Positions 21,727 to 31,717 of a stretch of 64,000 nt of DNA are shown here, one piece after another. Position numbers and translations under genes: made by a program. The DNA is from Oxalobacter formigenes. Its GTDB lineage: Bacteria; Pseudomonadota; Gammaproteobacteria; Burkholderiales; Burkholderiaceae_D. Each line of letters starts with the position of its first letter. Position 1 is the stretch's first letter. The stretch lies in NCBI RefSeq assembly GCF_002127965.1, contig NZ_CP018787.1, forward strand, positions 2,356,001 to 2,420,000. The letters run 5' to 3'. A model generated the notes under the pieces. It was not told where the DNA came from. It saw only the letters and a list, made by a program, of their open reading frames with translations, and ran no database searches.

Positions 21727-22833
21727 TTAGGCCAATACTTCTTTGAGTGCAGAAATAAACGCCCGATTTTCTTCAGGCAAACCGATCGATATACGAAGCC
21801 ATTTCGGCAACCCGTATGCATTCACAGGACGGACGATGATGCCTTTTTTCAACAGTTCCAGATTGACGCGGGAACCGGCCCCATCGTCGTTGCCGACCTT
21901 GACCAGCACGAAATTGCCATAAGAAGGAACGTATTCCAGTCCCATTTCGTCAAACGATTGGGTCAGGAAACGGTACCCGTCCGCATTGATTTTGGCGCTC
22001 TTCGTTAAAAACACCTGATCGTTCAACGCGGCAATCGCGGCTGCCTGTGCCAGCGCATTGACATTAAACGGCTGTCTGACCCGATTTAACAGTCCGGTCA
22101 ATTCCGGATGAGCCAGACCGAATCCGACACGCAAACCGGCCAGACCATATGCCTTGGAAAAAGTGCGTGAAACCAGCAGGTTGGGATATTTTTTGACCCA
22201 GTCCGTCGAATCGTACTGGATCGAGGAATCCAGATATTCGTTATAAGCTTCATCGATAACCACCACGACACGGGATGGTACCTTGTCCAGAAACGCCTCG
22301 ATATCGGCCGGTTGCAGGAAAGTGCCTGTCGGATTGTTCGGATTGGCCAGAAAAAGCAATCGGGTATCGGCCGTGATCGCTTTAAGCATCGCATCCAGAT
22401 CGTGTCCGTACTCTTTTGAAGGAACCTGTATGCCTTTCGCTCCGATCGCTTTGGCAACCAGTGCATAAACAAGGAAAGAATATTCCGAAAAAACGACGGA
22501 TTGGCCTTGCTGTACGAATGTTCTGGCCGCCAGCTCGATAATGTCGTTACTGCCGTTCCCCAATGTAATCCAGTCCTGAGCAATGCCGTACCGTTCTCCA
22601 ATCACTTTTTTCAGTGCAAATCCATTGGCATCCGGATAACGGCCGGTTTCCCCGACTTCATTGGCGATCGCTTTTTTCGCGGATTCAGGCATTCCAAGGG
22701 GATTTTCGTTGGATGCCAGTTTGATGATCCTGTTTTCGTCGAGTCCGAATTCACGGGCAACTTCAGAAATGGGTTTGCCTGCCTGATACGGGGCAATGGC
22801 ACGAATATATTCCGGTGCAAACTGATCTGACAT
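21727..22833 (-). CDS. hisC: Histidinol-phosphate/aromatic aminotransferase
   Basis: A 368-residue class I/II PLP aminotransferase of the HisC family. Motifs are KLASNENPLG near residue 38, NPNNPTGTF near 165, DEAYNEY near 195 and the PLP lysine in SRTFSKAYGLAGLRVG near 225. Placement between pheA and tyrA suggests it mainly transaminates phenylpyruvate and hydroxyphenylpyruvate in Phe/Tyr synthesis (the HisC2 role seen in related operons), rather than or in addition to histidine synthesis. Confidence 0.9.
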   Translation of the reverse strand: MSDQFAPEYIRAIAPYQAGKPISEVAREFGLDENRIIKLASNENPLGMPESAKKAIANEVGETGRYPDANGFALKKVIGERYGIAQDWITLGNGSNDIIELAARTFVQQGQSVVFSEYSFLVYALVAKAIGAKGIQVPSKEYGHDLDAMLKAITADTRLLFLANPNNPTGTFLQPADIEAFLDKVPSRVVVVIDEAYNEYLDSSIQYDSTDWVKKYPNLLVSRTFSKAYGLAGLRVGFGLAHPELTGLLNRVRQPFNVNALAQAAAIAALNDQVFLTKSAKINADGYRFLTQSFDEMGLEYVPSYGNFVLVKVGNDDGAGSRVNLELLKKGIIVRPVNAYGLPKWLRISIGLPEENRAFISALKEVLA

Positions 22834-22865
22834 GATATTTCCAATAAAATAAAACAGGGAAGCAA

Positions 22866-23930
22866 TTAAATGGGATAGGAACCGAGAACCTTGAAATAGG
22901 CAACGCTGTCTTTCAACTCCGCCAGTGCAAGCCGGATTTTTTCTTCCTTGACGTGACCTTCAATATCCACAAAAAAGTAATATTCCCAAGCTCCGGTTTT
23001 GGCCGGTCTCGATTCGAACCTTGTCATGGAAACCCCGAATTTCTCGAGCGGGGCAAGCATTTTATAGACGGCCCCCGCTTTATTTTGCACAGACAAAACA
23101 AGTGAGGTCTGGTCTTTGCCGCTCGGTTCGGTTTCCTTGTGACCGATAACGGCAAAACGCGTACGGTTCTGGGGCTCATCCTGAATGTGGGCACTCACCA
23201 CCTGCAAGCCATAATGTTGCGAGGCGATTTCTCCTGCAATCGCCGCCACAGCGGGATCTTCACTGGCAAGACGGGCCGCTTCTGCATTGGAGGCGACTGC
23301 CTGTCTCATGATATTGGGATAATGCTGGTTCAACCATCCCTGACACTGTGCAAGCGCCTGTGAATGCGCGCAAATGGAACGCACGCCATCCATGTTTCCG
23401 GAAAGCGTCATCAAATTATGGTGAATGGGAATGGAAACTTCGCTACTGATCGTCAATGGCGTCTGCATCAGAAGATCCAGTGTCCGGCTGATCGCGCCCT
23501 CGGTCGAATTTTCAATCGGCACAACACCGAAATCAGCCGTTCCGGCTTCTGCCGCCCGAAAAACCTCATCAATCGAAGCACAAGGAATCGCGTTAATCGA
23601 CTTGCCGAAATGCTGGTAAACCGCCTGTTCGGAAAAAGTGCCTTCCGGCCCGAGATAAGCCACGATCACTTTCTTTTCCAGCGAACGGCACGCCGACATG
23701 ATTTCGCGGAAAATGGTTTGCAATTCGTTATTGCCCAGAGGGCCAGGATTCCTATCGGCAATTCCTCTCAAAACCTGAGCTTCCCTTTCAGGGCGGAAAA
23801 CAGGGGCATCGACCTTGTTTTTAACGTGACCGACTTCCTGTGCCACACGTGCCCTACGATTCAACAAATCCAGTAACTGGACATCAATAGCGTCAATTTG
23901 ATCCCGCAAAGGTTTCAGCAATTTTTCCAT
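22866..23930 (-). CDS. pheA: Bifunctional chorismate mutase/prephenate dehydratase
   Basis: A 354-residue enzyme. The N-terminal AroQ chorismate mutase covers residues 1-85 (LRDQIDAIDVQLLDLLNRR). The prephenate dehydratase lies at about 90-270 (AYLGPEGTFSEQA, NSTEGAISRTLD, TRFAVIG). The C-terminal ACT domain begins near 280 and carries the Phe-binding ESRP motif, implying feedback inhibition by phenylalanine. It converts chorismate to phenylpyruvate. It is separated by 120 bases from serC; no leader peptide or attenuator is evident there. Confidence 0.96.
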   Translation of the reverse strand: MEKLLKPLRDQIDAIDVQLLDLLNRRARVAQEVGHVKNKVDAPVFRPEREAQVLRGIADRNPGPLGNNELQTIFREIMSACRSLEKKVIVAYLGPEGTFSEQAVYQHFGKSINAIPCASIDEVFRAAEAGTADFGVVPIENSTEGAISRTLDLLMQTPLTISSEVSIPIHHNLMTLSGNMDGVRSICAHSQALAQCQGWLNQHYPNIMRQAVASNAEAARLASEDPAVAAIAGEIASQHYGLQVVSAHIQDEPQNRTRFAVIGHKETEPSGKDQTSLVLSVQNKAGAVYKMLAPLEKFGVSMTRFESRPAKTGAWEYYFFVDIEGHVKEEKIRLALAELKDSVAYFKVLGSYPI

Positions 23931-24050
23931 GAATCACAAACAATAAGAAAATGAAATAACAGAACAATCGGTCAAAAACAGCGATATCGAAATATCGGTA
24001 AAAGCTTATATTGTAAGGCAGAAATCCCCCAATATCCCAGTTTCAGACCT

Positions 24051-25154
24051 TCAGAGATTTTTATCGATTCGGTGATTCTGCTGAAAAGCCTGCATAAAAG
24101 CAATCAGCGCACGAACGCCTTCGACAGGCATGGCATTGTAAAGAGACGCCCGCATTCCCCCGACAGCACGATGTCCCTTGATCTGCAATATTCCTTTTTT
24201 CGCCGCTTCATTGGTGAACGCTTCGTTCAATGACTCGTCTGCAAGAAAAAACGGAACGTTCATTCTTGAACGGCTGTCGGCCGCGACGTCATTACGGTAA
24301 AAGTCGCTTCCATCGATAAAGTTATATAACAGCGACGACTTTTCAATACTGGCCTGTTCCATACGATCGACACCGCCCTGTCTTTTCAGCCACTTCAGGA
24401 CAAGGCCGCAAATATAGATGGCATAAGTCGGCGGGGTATTGAACATGGATTGGTTGTCCGCGACGTTTTTCCAGTTGAATACCGATGGACAGCATGGAAG
24501 CGCATGCCCGATCAGATCGTCGCGAACGATCACAACCGTCAGACCCGCCTGCCCCATATTTTTTTGGGCACAGGCAAAAACGACGCCGTATTTTGAAAAA
24601 TCAACCCGCCGGGAAAGCATTTCCGACGACATGTCCGAAACCAGAGGCACTGAACCGGTATCCGGCGTGAAATGAAACTGGTTGCCATTGATCGTTTCAT
24701 TCGAACAGATATGCACGTAAGCGGCATTCGCTGTCAGACGCCAGTCTTTTTGAACAGGTACATTCCGGAAATGCATACCGGAAGAAGAGGCAGCAATATT
24801 GACGTTGCCGTATTTTCCCGCTTCATCCAGAGATTTTCCCGACCAGACCCCTGTATGAACAAAATCGATCGCCGGATCAATACCCTTGCGACCCAGGAGG
24901 TTCATGGGAATGATCGCATTCATGGCAGTGGCACCGCCCTGCATGAAAAGAATATGGTGAGTGTCAGGAACCTTGAGCAGTTCCCTGAGATCGTCCCGTG
25001 TCTGTTTCAGGATCGATTCGAATGGCGGACTGCGGTGACTCATTTCCATCACCGACAGTCCTGTAGCTTGCCAGTCCAGCATTTCAGCAGAAGCCTGTTT
25101 CAGCACCTCTTCAGGCAACATGGCAGGCCCTGCTGAAAAATTATAGGGACGCAT
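24051..25154 (-). CDS. serC: Phosphoserine aminotransferase
   Basis: A 367-residue class V PLP enzyme of the serine and pyridoxine pathways. The N-terminus YNFSAGPAMLPEEVL is diagnostic; MEMSHRS near residue 36, the PLP lysine in ACAQKNMGQAG near 200 and the C-terminal GGMRASLYNAM also fit. Its start overlaps the gyrA stop by one base (TAATG), as in other Burkholderiales with the gyrA-serC-pheA order. Confidence 0.96.
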   Translation of the reverse strand: MRPYNFSAGPAMLPEEVLKQASAEMLDWQATGLSVMEMSHRSPPFESILKQTRDDLRELLKVPDTHHILFMQGGATAMNAIIPMNLLGRKGIDPAIDFVHTGVWSGKSLDEAGKYGNVNIAASSSGMHFRNVPVQKDWRLTANAAYVHICSNETINGNQFHFTPDTGSVPLVSDMSSEMLSRRVDFSKYGVVFACAQKNMGQAGLTVVIVRDDLIGHALPCCPSVFNWKNVADNQSMFNTPPTYAIYICGLVLKWLKRQGGVDRMEQASIEKSSLLYNFIDGSDFYRNDVAADSRSRMNVPFFLADESLNEAFTNEAAKKGILQIKGHRAVGGMRASLYNAMPVEGVRALIAFMQAFQQNHRIDKNL

Positions 25155-27787
25155 TACTCTTTCTCTTGTTCCGAACCTTCTTCAGACGCTTCCGGATTTT
25201 CATCCTCGATATCGGATTCAAGAATACGCTGCAAGCCGCTCAATGTCGTCCCTTCTTCCACCGCGATCAGGGTAACGCCTTGTGTAGCACGCCCCATTTC
25301 ACGAACTTCCGATACACGGGTACGGATCAGAACGCCACCGGTCGTAATGAGCATGATTTCATCATTTTCATTGACCAGTGTCGCCGCAACAACCTTGCCG
25401 TTACGTTCCGACGTCTGGATGGCGATCATGCCTTTCGTACCCCGTCCATGACGGGTGTATTCGGCTATAGGCGTCCGCTTGCCGAACCCGTTTTCCGTCG
25501 CCGTCAGAACAGACTGGCTTTCATCACCAGCCACCAGCATGGCAATGACTTTCTGATCGTCTTCCAGATTCATGCCGCGAACACCACGAGCGGTTCTGCC
25601 CATCGGACGAACGTCGTTTTCATCGAAACGAACCGCCTTGCCCGCATCCGAGAAAAGCATGACGTCGTGTTTACCGTCCGTCAAGGCGGCACCGATCAGG
25701 TAATCGCCTTCATCCAGCCCGACAGCGATAATGCCGGCTTTACGCGGGTTGCTGAAATCGGTCAATGAAGTCTTCTTGACCGTTCCCTGACTGGTCGCCA
25801 TGAAAATGTAGTGATTGTCCGGGAAATTCCGGTTTTCACCCGACAACGGCAGGATGACCGTAATTTTTTCGTCGCCCTGCAACGGGAACATATTGACGAT
25901 CGGTTTACCCCTGGAATTGCGCGAACCCTGCGGCACTTCCCATACTTTCAGCCAATACATCCTGCCCCTGTCAGAGAAGCAGAGGATATAGTCATGCGTA
26001 TTGGCAATGAACAGCTGATCGACCCAGTCGTCTTCCTTGGTTGCCGTTGCCATCCGGCCCCGGCCACCCCGTTTCTGGGCACGATATTCGGATAAAGGCT
26101 GGGATTTGAAGTAACCGGTATGGGAAAGCGTTACGACCATATCCTGAGGCGTAATCAGGTCTTCCGTTTCCAGATCACTCGCATTCAATTCGATTTCAGA
26201 ACGGCGAACGTCTTTTGCCTTTTCTCCGTACTCACCGATAACCTGCTTCAATTCATCGTCGATAATCGCCAGAACGCGTTCCGGTTTCGCCAGAATATCG
26301 AGCAATTCGGCAATCTGCGCCATAACATCGCCGTATTCGTTCAGGATCTTGTCCTGTTCCAGACCGGTCAAACGCTGCAGACGCATCTGCAGGATTTCGG
26401 TCGCCTGTTCTTCCGACAATTTGTAAAGCCCATCTGACTGGATGCCGAACATCTTTGGCAAACCTTCAGGACGGAAATCATCGACACTGTTGGCATGATC
26501 TGCTCCGGTGCGTTCCAGCATGGATTTGACCAGTGACGAATTCCATGAGCGGGACATTAATTCCTGTCTTGCAATCGGAGGCGTCGGGGCAGCGCGGATA
26601 ATGGCGATGAAATCGTCGATATTTGCCAGCGCAACCGCCAGACCTTCCAGTATATGACCGCGTTCACGGGCTTTTCTCAATTCGAAAATCGTGCGTCTTG
26701 TGACGACTTCACGCCGGTGGGCAAGGAAGCATTCCAGCATCTGCTTCAGGTTCAGCAACTTCGGCTGACCATCGACCAGAGCGACCATATTCATACCAAA
26801 GGTATCCTGCAACTGGGTCTGCTTGAAGAGATTATTCAAAACGACTTCAGGCACTTCATTGCGTTTCAGTTCGATAACGACACGCATACCCGATTTGTCG
26901 GACTCGTCGCGAATATCGGAAATGCCGTCGAGTTTCTTTTCACGAACACTTTCCGCGATGCGTTCCAGAAGATTTTTCTTGTTGACCTGATAAGGCAGCT
27001 CATCGACGATAATCGCCTGACGGCCCTCCCGCCCATACTCTTCAAAATGTGTCTTGGCTCGCATGACGACGCGTCCACGCCCCGTCCGGTATCCCTCACG
27101 AACCCCGGAAACACCATAGATAATGCCCCCGGTCGGGAAATCCGGTGCCGGAATGATATCGATCAGTTCGTCGATAGTGCAATCAGGCTGATGAAGCAAC
27201 TGCAATGCTCCATTGATCACTTCCACCAGATTGTGGGGCGGAATATTGGTTGCCATTCCGACGGCAATACCGGATGAACCGTTGATCAGCAGATTGGGAA
27301 TTCTCGTCGGCAAAACGGAAGGCTCTTTCTCCTTGCCGTCGTAGTTGGGAACGAAATCGATCGTTTCCTTGTCGATATCGGCCAGCATTTCCTCGGAAAT
27401 CCGGTCAAGACGACACTCCGTATAACGCATGGCAGCCGCCGCATCGCCATCGATCGAACCGAAATTACCCTGTCCGTCCACCAGTGTATAACGCAGGGAA
27501 AAATCCTGAGCCATACGCACCAGCGTATCGTAAATGGACTGGTCCCCATGAGGGTGATATTTACCCATGACCTCACCGACGACACGCGCACACTTCACAT
27601 AAGGCCGGTTCCAGGCATTGTTCATCTCGTGCATACCGAACAGCACCCGGCGATGCACCGGTTTCAAACCGTCCCGGACATCGGGAAGAGCTCTGCCCAC
27701 GATTACGCTCATCGCATAATCGAGGTAACTTTTACGCATTTCATCTTCCAGGGAAATAGAAATGGTTTCTTTTGCAAATTGATCCAT
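25154..27787 (-). CDS. gyrA: DNA gyrase subunit A
   Basis: An 877-residue type IIA topoisomerase subunit that breaks and rejoins DNA and, with GyrB, introduces negative supercoils. The winged-helix and tower region has the catalytic tyrosine in AMRYTE near residue 123. The C-terminal beta-pinwheel contains the GyrA box QKRGGRG near 555, which confirms gyrase rather than topoisomerase IV. The tail is acidic. In the quinolone-resistance region the sequence is [10 protein letters not shown], i.e. Gln at position 83 (E. coli numbering, identical here) with Asp87 retained. It heads gyrA-serC-pheA-hisC-tyrA-aroA. Confidence 0.97.
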   Translation of the reverse strand: MDQFAKETISISLEDEMRKSYLDYAMSVIVGRALPDVRDGLKPVHRRVLFGMHEMNNAWNRPYVKCARVVGEVMGKYHPHGDQSIYDTLVRMAQDFSLRYTLVDGQGNFGSIDGDAAAAMRYTECRLDRISEEMLADIDKETIDFVPNYDGKEKEPSVLPTRIPNLLINGSSGIAVGMATNIPPHNLVEVINGALQLLHQPDCTIDELIDIIPAPDFPTGGIIYGVSGVREGYRTGRGRVVMRAKTHFEEYGREGRQAIIVDELPYQVNKKNLLERIAESVREKKLDGISDIRDESDKSGMRVVIELKRNEVPEVVLNNLFKQTQLQDTFGMNMVALVDGQPKLLNLKQMLECFLAHRREVVTRRTIFELRKARERGHILEGLAVALANIDDFIAIIRAAPTPPIARQELMSRSWNSSLVKSMLERTGADHANSVDDFRPEGLPKMFGIQSDGLYKLSEEQATEILQMRLQRLTGLEQDKILNEYGDVMAQIAELLDILAKPERVLAIIDDELKQVIGEYGEKAKDVRRSEIELNASDLETEDLITPQDMVVTLSHTGYFKSQPLSEYRAQKRGGRGRMATATKEDDWVDQLFIANTHDYILCFSDRGRMYWLKVWEVPQGSRNSRGKPIVNMFPLQGDEKITVILPLSGENRNFPDNHYIFMATSQGTVKKTSLTDFSNPRKAGIIAVGLDEGDYLIGAALTDGKHDVMLFSDAGKAVRFDENDVRPMGRTARGVRGMNLEDDQKVIAMLVAGDESQSVLTATENGFGKRTPIAEYTRHGRGTKGMIAIQTSERNGKVVAATLVNENDEIMLITTGGVLIRTRVSEVREMGRATQGVTLIAVEEGTTLSGLQRILESDIEDENPEASEEGSEQEKE

Positions 27788-28272
27788 GAGATTACTTCTG
27801 TCGGACAGAATGAATTGGGGTTAAATACAAAAATTCCGCTTGATTCACAGAATATGAAGACATGATTTTACCACGGTCATATTGCATTCTTTTTGAATTG
27901 GTATAATCAATCTCAAGTAATTCTTTTCATTTGATTTTTATTACTTATAAACAAGGTTTTACTTGATTTTTCCGCCTCGGCGATATATATAGGTAAACGC
28001 AGCGGTCAGTAATGTTTTTTACAGGATGAGAATCTGGCTAATCGGTTGCGAAAAAGCTACAAATTGATAATAAAAGCTGATTTAATAAACAAAATAGAAA
28101 ATTGTTTGAACTTCTTGGGTTATCTAGCAATCTTCAATGTGTCAGAATAGCTGTAAACGCATTATTAGAAAAAAATCGAATCTATAATGTGATTGTCATG
28201 TTATTGTAATTTCGACGTTAGAAAGAAATGCATGCGCAGCCTGCTGCGGATATCTCAACTAAGAGGATAAAT
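27788..28272. other. Divergent gyrA/ompA intergenic region
   Basis: 485 AT-rich bases holding the promoters of gyrA (minus) and the ompA-like gene (plus). A TATAAT -10 box is at 28183-28188 on the plus strand, about 85 bases before the ompA start, implying a long leader. The -35 is weak (GCATTA, 18 bases upstream). No further gene is visible. Confidence 0.5.
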
Positions 28273-28896
28273 ATGAATAAATTGCTTAAAGTTATTTTCG
28301 CTGCATCCGCAGTTGTTGCAGCCTCTGCTTCGGCACAGACGATGACCGAATATATGGCTAAAAAACCATATAGCGGTTACCTGCAGACCCAACGCGACAC
28401 CATCGTTCGCAGCGGCACTGGCCTGTGCTGGCATACCGGCTACTGGACCCCAGCTGACGCTGTTCCAGGTTGCGACGGTCCTTTGACCCAGCCAGCTGCA
28501 GCAGCTCCAGTTGCAGTAGCACCTGTTCCAACAGCTGAAAAAGTAACTTACGCTGCTGACGCATTCTTCGATTTCGACAAATCCATTGTCAAACCAGAAG
28601 GTAAAGCAAAACTGGACGAACTGATCAAAGCCCTCTCCGGTATGGATACCGAAGTTATCGTTGCTGTTGGTCACACCGACTGGATCGGTACCGACAAATA
28701 CAACCAGAAACTGTCCGAACGCCGTGCTAACGCTGTCAAGGCATATCTGGTTTCCAAAGGTGTTCCTGCCAACAAGATCTTCACCGAAGGCAAAGGCAAA
28801 AAACAACCAATCGCCAGCAACAAGACCCGCGAAGGACGTGCTAAAAACCGTCGCGTTGAAGTCGAAGTTGTTGCAAATCGCGGCGCAAGATCCTGA
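28273..28896 (+). CDS. ompA: OmpA-family outer-membrane protein
   Basis: A 207-residue protein with signal peptide MNKLLKVIFAASAVVAASAS ending at ASA-Q, then a short stretch with the conserved Cys pair (TGLCWHTGYWTP and VPGCDG), an Ala/Pro/Val linker, and a peptidoglycan-binding OmpA C-terminal domain (FFDFDKS, GHTDWIGTDKYNQKLSERRA, NRRVEVEV). There is no beta-barrel, as in the short OmpA-like proteins of Burkholderiales, so it tethers the outer envelope to the cell wall. A GAGGA ribosome-binding site fixes the start at 28273. Codon choice is strongly biased, suggesting high expression. Confidence 0.9.
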   Translation: MNKLLKVIFAASAVVAASASAQTMTEYMAKKPYSGYLQTQRDTIVRSGTGLCWHTGYWTPADAVPGCDGPLTQPAAAAPVAVAPVPTAEKVTYAADAFFDFDKSIVKPEGKAKLDELIKALSGMDTEVIVAVGHTDWIGTDKYNQKLSERRANAVKAYLVSKGVPANKIFTEGKGKKQPIASNKTREGRAKNRRVEVEVVANRGARS

Positions 28897-28915
28897 TCGG
28901 TTTTTCGCCCAACAC

Positions 28916-28943
28916 AAAAACCCCGCAGAGGCGGGGTTTTTTG
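28916..28943 (+). terminator. Terminator of ompA
   Basis: AACCCCGC and GCGGGGTT form a stem with an AGAG loop, followed by TTTTTT. It lies 20 bases after the ompA stop. Confidence 0.92.
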
Positions 28944-28989
28944 TTTTCTGACGATATAATGATACTTTGTCGCTACCATCGACATCGTC

Positions 28990-29685
28990 ATGAATCTCGA
29001 TACTTCAGAACTGAACAAATTCAATGCCGTAGCGGATAGCTGGTGGGATCCAAAGGGAAACTTCCGGCCATTGCACGATATGAACCCGGTCCGGCTCGAC
29101 TGGATAAAGACGCATGCATCCCTCGAAAACAGGGATGTGCTCGACATTGGCTGCGGCGGTGGAATCCTGTCCGAATCCCTGGCAAAAGAAAAAGCAATCG
29201 TTACCGGAATAGATCTGGCTTCCAATGCGATCGAGACAGCGCGTTCACACAGTATTGAATCAAATCTGTCGATCCGCTATCTCATCAGTTCGGCAGAAGA
29301 GCTTGCCGATATGGAACCTGCGAAATACGATGTCGTTACCTGCATGGAACTGCTGGAACACGTTCCCGATCCATCTTCAATCGTCAAGGCATGTTCCCGG
29401 CTTGTAAAACCGGGAGGAATGGTTTTCTTTTCAACCCTGAACCGGAACGTCAAATCGTTTTGCCATGCGATAATAGGGGCAGAATATATCCTGCGTTTAT
29501 TGCCAAAAGGAACCCATGATTTTCAACGCTTTTTGACTCCTGCAGAGCTTTCACGTTTTGTCCGTTCAGCCAATATGACCGTTTCGGCTATAACAGGAAT
29601 AACGTGCGACTTGCAGGCAAAAAAATTCAATCTCAGTAAAAATACCCAAATCAACTACATGCTCGCCTGTACAAAACAGGTTTGA
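28990..29685 (+). CDS. ubiG: Ubiquinone biosynthesis O-methyltransferase UbiG
   Basis: A 231-residue SAM-dependent methyltransferase catalysing both O-methylations in ubiquinone synthesis. The N-terminal FNAVADSWWDPKG and PLHDMNPVRLDWI are UbiG signatures. The SAM-binding motif VLDIGCGGG is near residue 50, followed by VTGIDLA; LPKGTHDFQRFLTP lies near 175. It pairs with gph downstream (7-base gap), a widespread ubiG-gph arrangement. Confidence 0.95.
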   Translation: MNLDTSELNKFNAVADSWWDPKGNFRPLHDMNPVRLDWIKTHASLENRDVLDIGCGGGILSESLAKEKAIVTGIDLASNAIETARSHSIESNLSIRYLISSAEELADMEPAKYDVVTCMELLEHVPDPSSIVKACSRLVKPGGMVFFSTLNRNVKSFCHAIIGAEYILRLLPKGTHDFQRFLTPAELSRFVRSANMTVSAITGITCDLQAKKFNLSKNTQINYMLACTKQV

Positions 29686-29692
29686 TTCTTCC

Positions 29693-30373
29693 ATGATGCC
29701 ACCTTCCTCACTTTCGAAAAAACCCAAAATCGTTCTGTTCGACCTGGATGGAACACTTGCAGACTCAGCCCCTGATCTTGCAGGCGCAATCAACGCCGTC
29801 CGGATTGAAAGGGGACTGGCACCCGTTCCTTATGAACAGCTTAGACCGGTAGCCTCGGCTGGAGCACCCGGGCTGATCAAGGCCGCATTCCAGCTGACAC
29901 AGCAGGACGCCTTATACGCCACATTGCGCGAACGTTTTCTGTTGTCTTACGCGAATAACATTGCCGTCAAGACAACCCTGTTTGCAGGCATTCCGGAACT
30001 GTTGAAACAATTAAGGAAGACCGGAATTGGCTGGGGTATCGTCACGAACAAAGTCAGCAGCCTGACTCATCCTCTTGTCAAAAAAATCGGTCTCGACGAT
30101 GCTGATTGTGTCATTTCAGGCGATACGGCTGCTCGCGCAAAACCCTTTCCTGACCCGCTTTTTGCCGCGGCCGAAGCACTTGATGTCGCTCCGGGAGATT
30201 GCTGGTTTGTCGGAGACGATTTACGCGATATTCAGGCCGGCAAATCAGCCGGAACGGCCACGATTGCGGCCCAGTGGGGATATTGTACCGATCCCCAGAC
30301 ATGGAATGCAGATTTTCTCGCCGAAAAACCTTTACACATACTGGATCTGATCAATACACTGCCCGCTGCATGA
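29693..30373 (+). CDS. gph: Phosphoglycolate phosphatase (HAD family)
   Basis: A 226-residue HAD-superfamily hydrolase. Motif I LFDLDGTLADSAPDL (catalytic Asp pair) is near residue 15, motif II TNK near 122, and motif III/IV KPFPDPLF followed by VGDDLRDIQAGKSAG near 175. It removes phosphate from 2-phosphoglycolate. The tandem ATGATG start leaves a one-residue ambiguity, and the ribosome-binding site is weak. Substrate assignment rests on family and on linkage to ubiG; the close relative MupP, which hydrolyses MurNAc-6-phosphate, shares that linkage in pseudomonads and cannot be excluded. Confidence 0.85.
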   Translation: MMPPSSLSKKPKIVLFDLDGTLADSAPDLAGAINAVRIERGLAPVPYEQLRPVASAGAPGLIKAAFQLTQQDALYATLRERFLLSYANNIAVKTTLFAGIPELLKQLRKTGIGWGIVTNKVSSLTHPLVKKIGLDDADCVISGDTAARAKPFPDPLFAAAEALDVAPGDCWFVGDDLRDIQAGKSAGTATIAAQWGYCTDPQTWNADFLAEKPLHILDLINTLPAA

Positions 30374-30395
30374 AAAGCCATCTGTATTTACATAA

Positions 30396-30427
30396 CAAAA
30401 AAGCCAGCTTGTCGCTGGCTTTTTTGT
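30396..30427. terminator. Bidirectional terminator between gph and metK
   Basis: AAGCCAGC and GCTGGCTT enclose TTGTC and are flanked by A- and T-runs. It ends gph on the plus strand and metK on the minus strand. Confidence 0.9.
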
Positions 30428-30440
30428 TGATTCAAAACGA

Positions 30441-31604
30441 TTAAAGTCCGGCAGCTTGTCGCAAATCGGCGGCTTTATCCGTTTTTTCCCAGGTGAATTC
30501 CGGTTCATCACGACCGAAGTGTCCGTATGCAGCCGTCTTGACGTAGCGTGGATGCAGCAAGTCAAGCATTTGCACAATGCCCTTCGGACGCAAATCGAAA
30601 TGATCGTTGACCAGAGCGGCGATCTTGCTGTCAGCGATAACACCGGTACCTTCGGTATTGATCGTGATATTGATCGGCCTGGCAACACCAATAGCATAGC
30701 TGACCTGAATCTGGCATTTTTTGGCCAATCCTGCGGCAACGATATTCTTGGCGACATAACGTGCGGCATAGGCTGCCGAACGATCGACCTTGCTCGGATC
30801 TTTACCGGAGAATGCACCACCACCATGCGGGCAGGAACCACCGTAGGTATCGACAATGATTTTACGGCCGGTCAGACCGCAGTCACCCTGTGGGCCACCG
30901 ATAACGAAACGGCCGGTCGGATTGACCAGATATTTCGACTCTTTCAGCCATTCGGCAGGCATCACCGGCTTGATGATTTCCTCGATAACCGCTTCTTCAA
31001 TCTGCTTGTGTTCAACTTCAGGCGCATGCTGGGTCGACAAGACGATCGTTTCAGCCGCAACCGGTTTTCCATCGACATACCGCAGTGTAACTTGTGATTT
31101 TGCATCCGGGCGCAGCCATGCAATGCGACCGTCCTTGCGCAACTGGGACTGGCGTTCGACCAGCCTGTGAGCGTAATAAATGGCGGCAGGCATCAGTTCC
31201 GGCGTTTCATCGCAGGCGTAGCCGAACATCAGGCCCTGATCACCGGCACCCTGATCCAGATCGATGCCGCGTCCTTCATCGACGCCCTGGGCGATATCGG
31301 GAGACTGTTTGTCATATCCGACCAGCACGGCACATCCACGGTGGTCGATACCGTAATCGTTATTGTCGTAACCGATACGTTTGATGGTATCGCGTGCTAC
31401 GGAAATGTAATCGATATTGGCTGTCGTGGTAATTTCACCGGCCAGAACAACCAGGCCGGTATTACACAAGGTTTCAGCTGCCACACGAGCATGAGGATCC
31501 TGTTCCAGAATGGCGTCCAGAATGGCATCGGAAATCTGGTCGGCAACTTTATCGGGATGTCCTTCAGAAACCGATTCGGAAGTAAAGAGATAATCTTGAG
31601 ACAT
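30441..31604 (-). CDS. metK: S-adenosylmethionine synthetase
   Basis: A 387-residue cytosolic enzyme making S-adenosylmethionine from methionine and ATP. Family motifs are [17 protein letters not shown] near residue 15, [12 protein letters not shown] near 118 (methionine/ATP binding) and the P-loop-like [19 protein letters not shown] near 260. The ATG at 31604 is chosen because GGAG lies 5 bases upstream; a longer open frame to 31643 runs into the leader hairpins. The preceding 110-base leader looks like a SAM-II riboswitch, so expression should fall when SAM is abundant. Confidence 0.97.
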   Translation of the reverse strand: MSQDYLFTSESVSEGHPDKVADQISDAILDAILEQDPHARVAAETLCNTGLVVLAGEITTTANIDYISVARDTIKRIGYDNNDYGIDHRGCAVLVGYDKQSPDIAQGVDEGRGIDLDQGAGDQGLMFGYACDETPELMPAAIYYAHRLVERQSQLRKDGRIAWLRPDAKSQVTLRYVDGKPVAAETIVLSTQHAPEVEHKQIEEAVIEEIIKPVMPAEWLKESKYLVNPTGRFVIGGPQGDCGLTGRKIIVDTYGGSCPHGGGAFSGKDPSKVDRSAAYAARYVAKNIVAAGLAKKCQIQVSYAIGVARPINITINTEGTGVIADSKIAALVNDHFDLRPKGIVQMLDLLHPRYVKTAAYGHFGRDEPEFTWEKTDKAADLRQAAGL

Positions 31605-31613
31605 AGAAACTCC

Positions 31614-31648
31614 AAAAAAGGGCCAAATTGCGATCGCAGTCAATTTTG
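31614..31648 (-). terminator. Putative riboswitch-controlled terminator before metK
   Basis: On the minus strand CAAAATTG and CAATTTGG form a stem (one mismatch) followed by CCCTTTTTT, directly before the metK ribosome-binding site. Part of its loop (CTGCGA) can instead pair with TCGCAG just upstream (31653-31658), which would be the antiterminator. Confidence 0.6.
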
Positions 31649-31655
31649 AAGTCTG

Positions 31656-31711
31656 CGACGCTTTAGCGACATTTATAAACCGCTTCGCAAGTTGTCGGTT
31701 AACTCAGCGGC
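31656..31711 (-). promoter_or_regulatory. SAM-II-type riboswitch aptamer upstream of metK
   Basis: The minus strand carries the SAM-II layout, an H-type pseudoknot. P1 is CCGCT (31710-31706) with AGCGG (31684-31680). P2 is CGAC (31697-31694) with GTCG (31659-31656), plus TTGC (31690-31687) with GC-T-AA (31667-31663), where the T is bulged as in the known aptamer. Conserved joining sequences GTTAACC and ATAAATGT are present. A promoter just upstream would start the RNA at P1. Downstream, TCGCAG (next to and overlapping P2) can pair with CTGCGA in the terminator loop, giving mutually exclusive structures. Inference: SAM binding stabilises P2, frees the terminator and lowers metK expression. Recognised by eye from memory of the class; a covariance search would settle it. 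Confidence 0.8.
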
Positions 31712-31717
31712 ATCGTT

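Noticed and set aside
23982-23997. Palindrome CGATAT-CGAA-ATATCG upstream of pheA as an attenuator
   Set aside because: Short AT-rich stem without a leader peptide rich in Phe codons or a T-run; probably chance.
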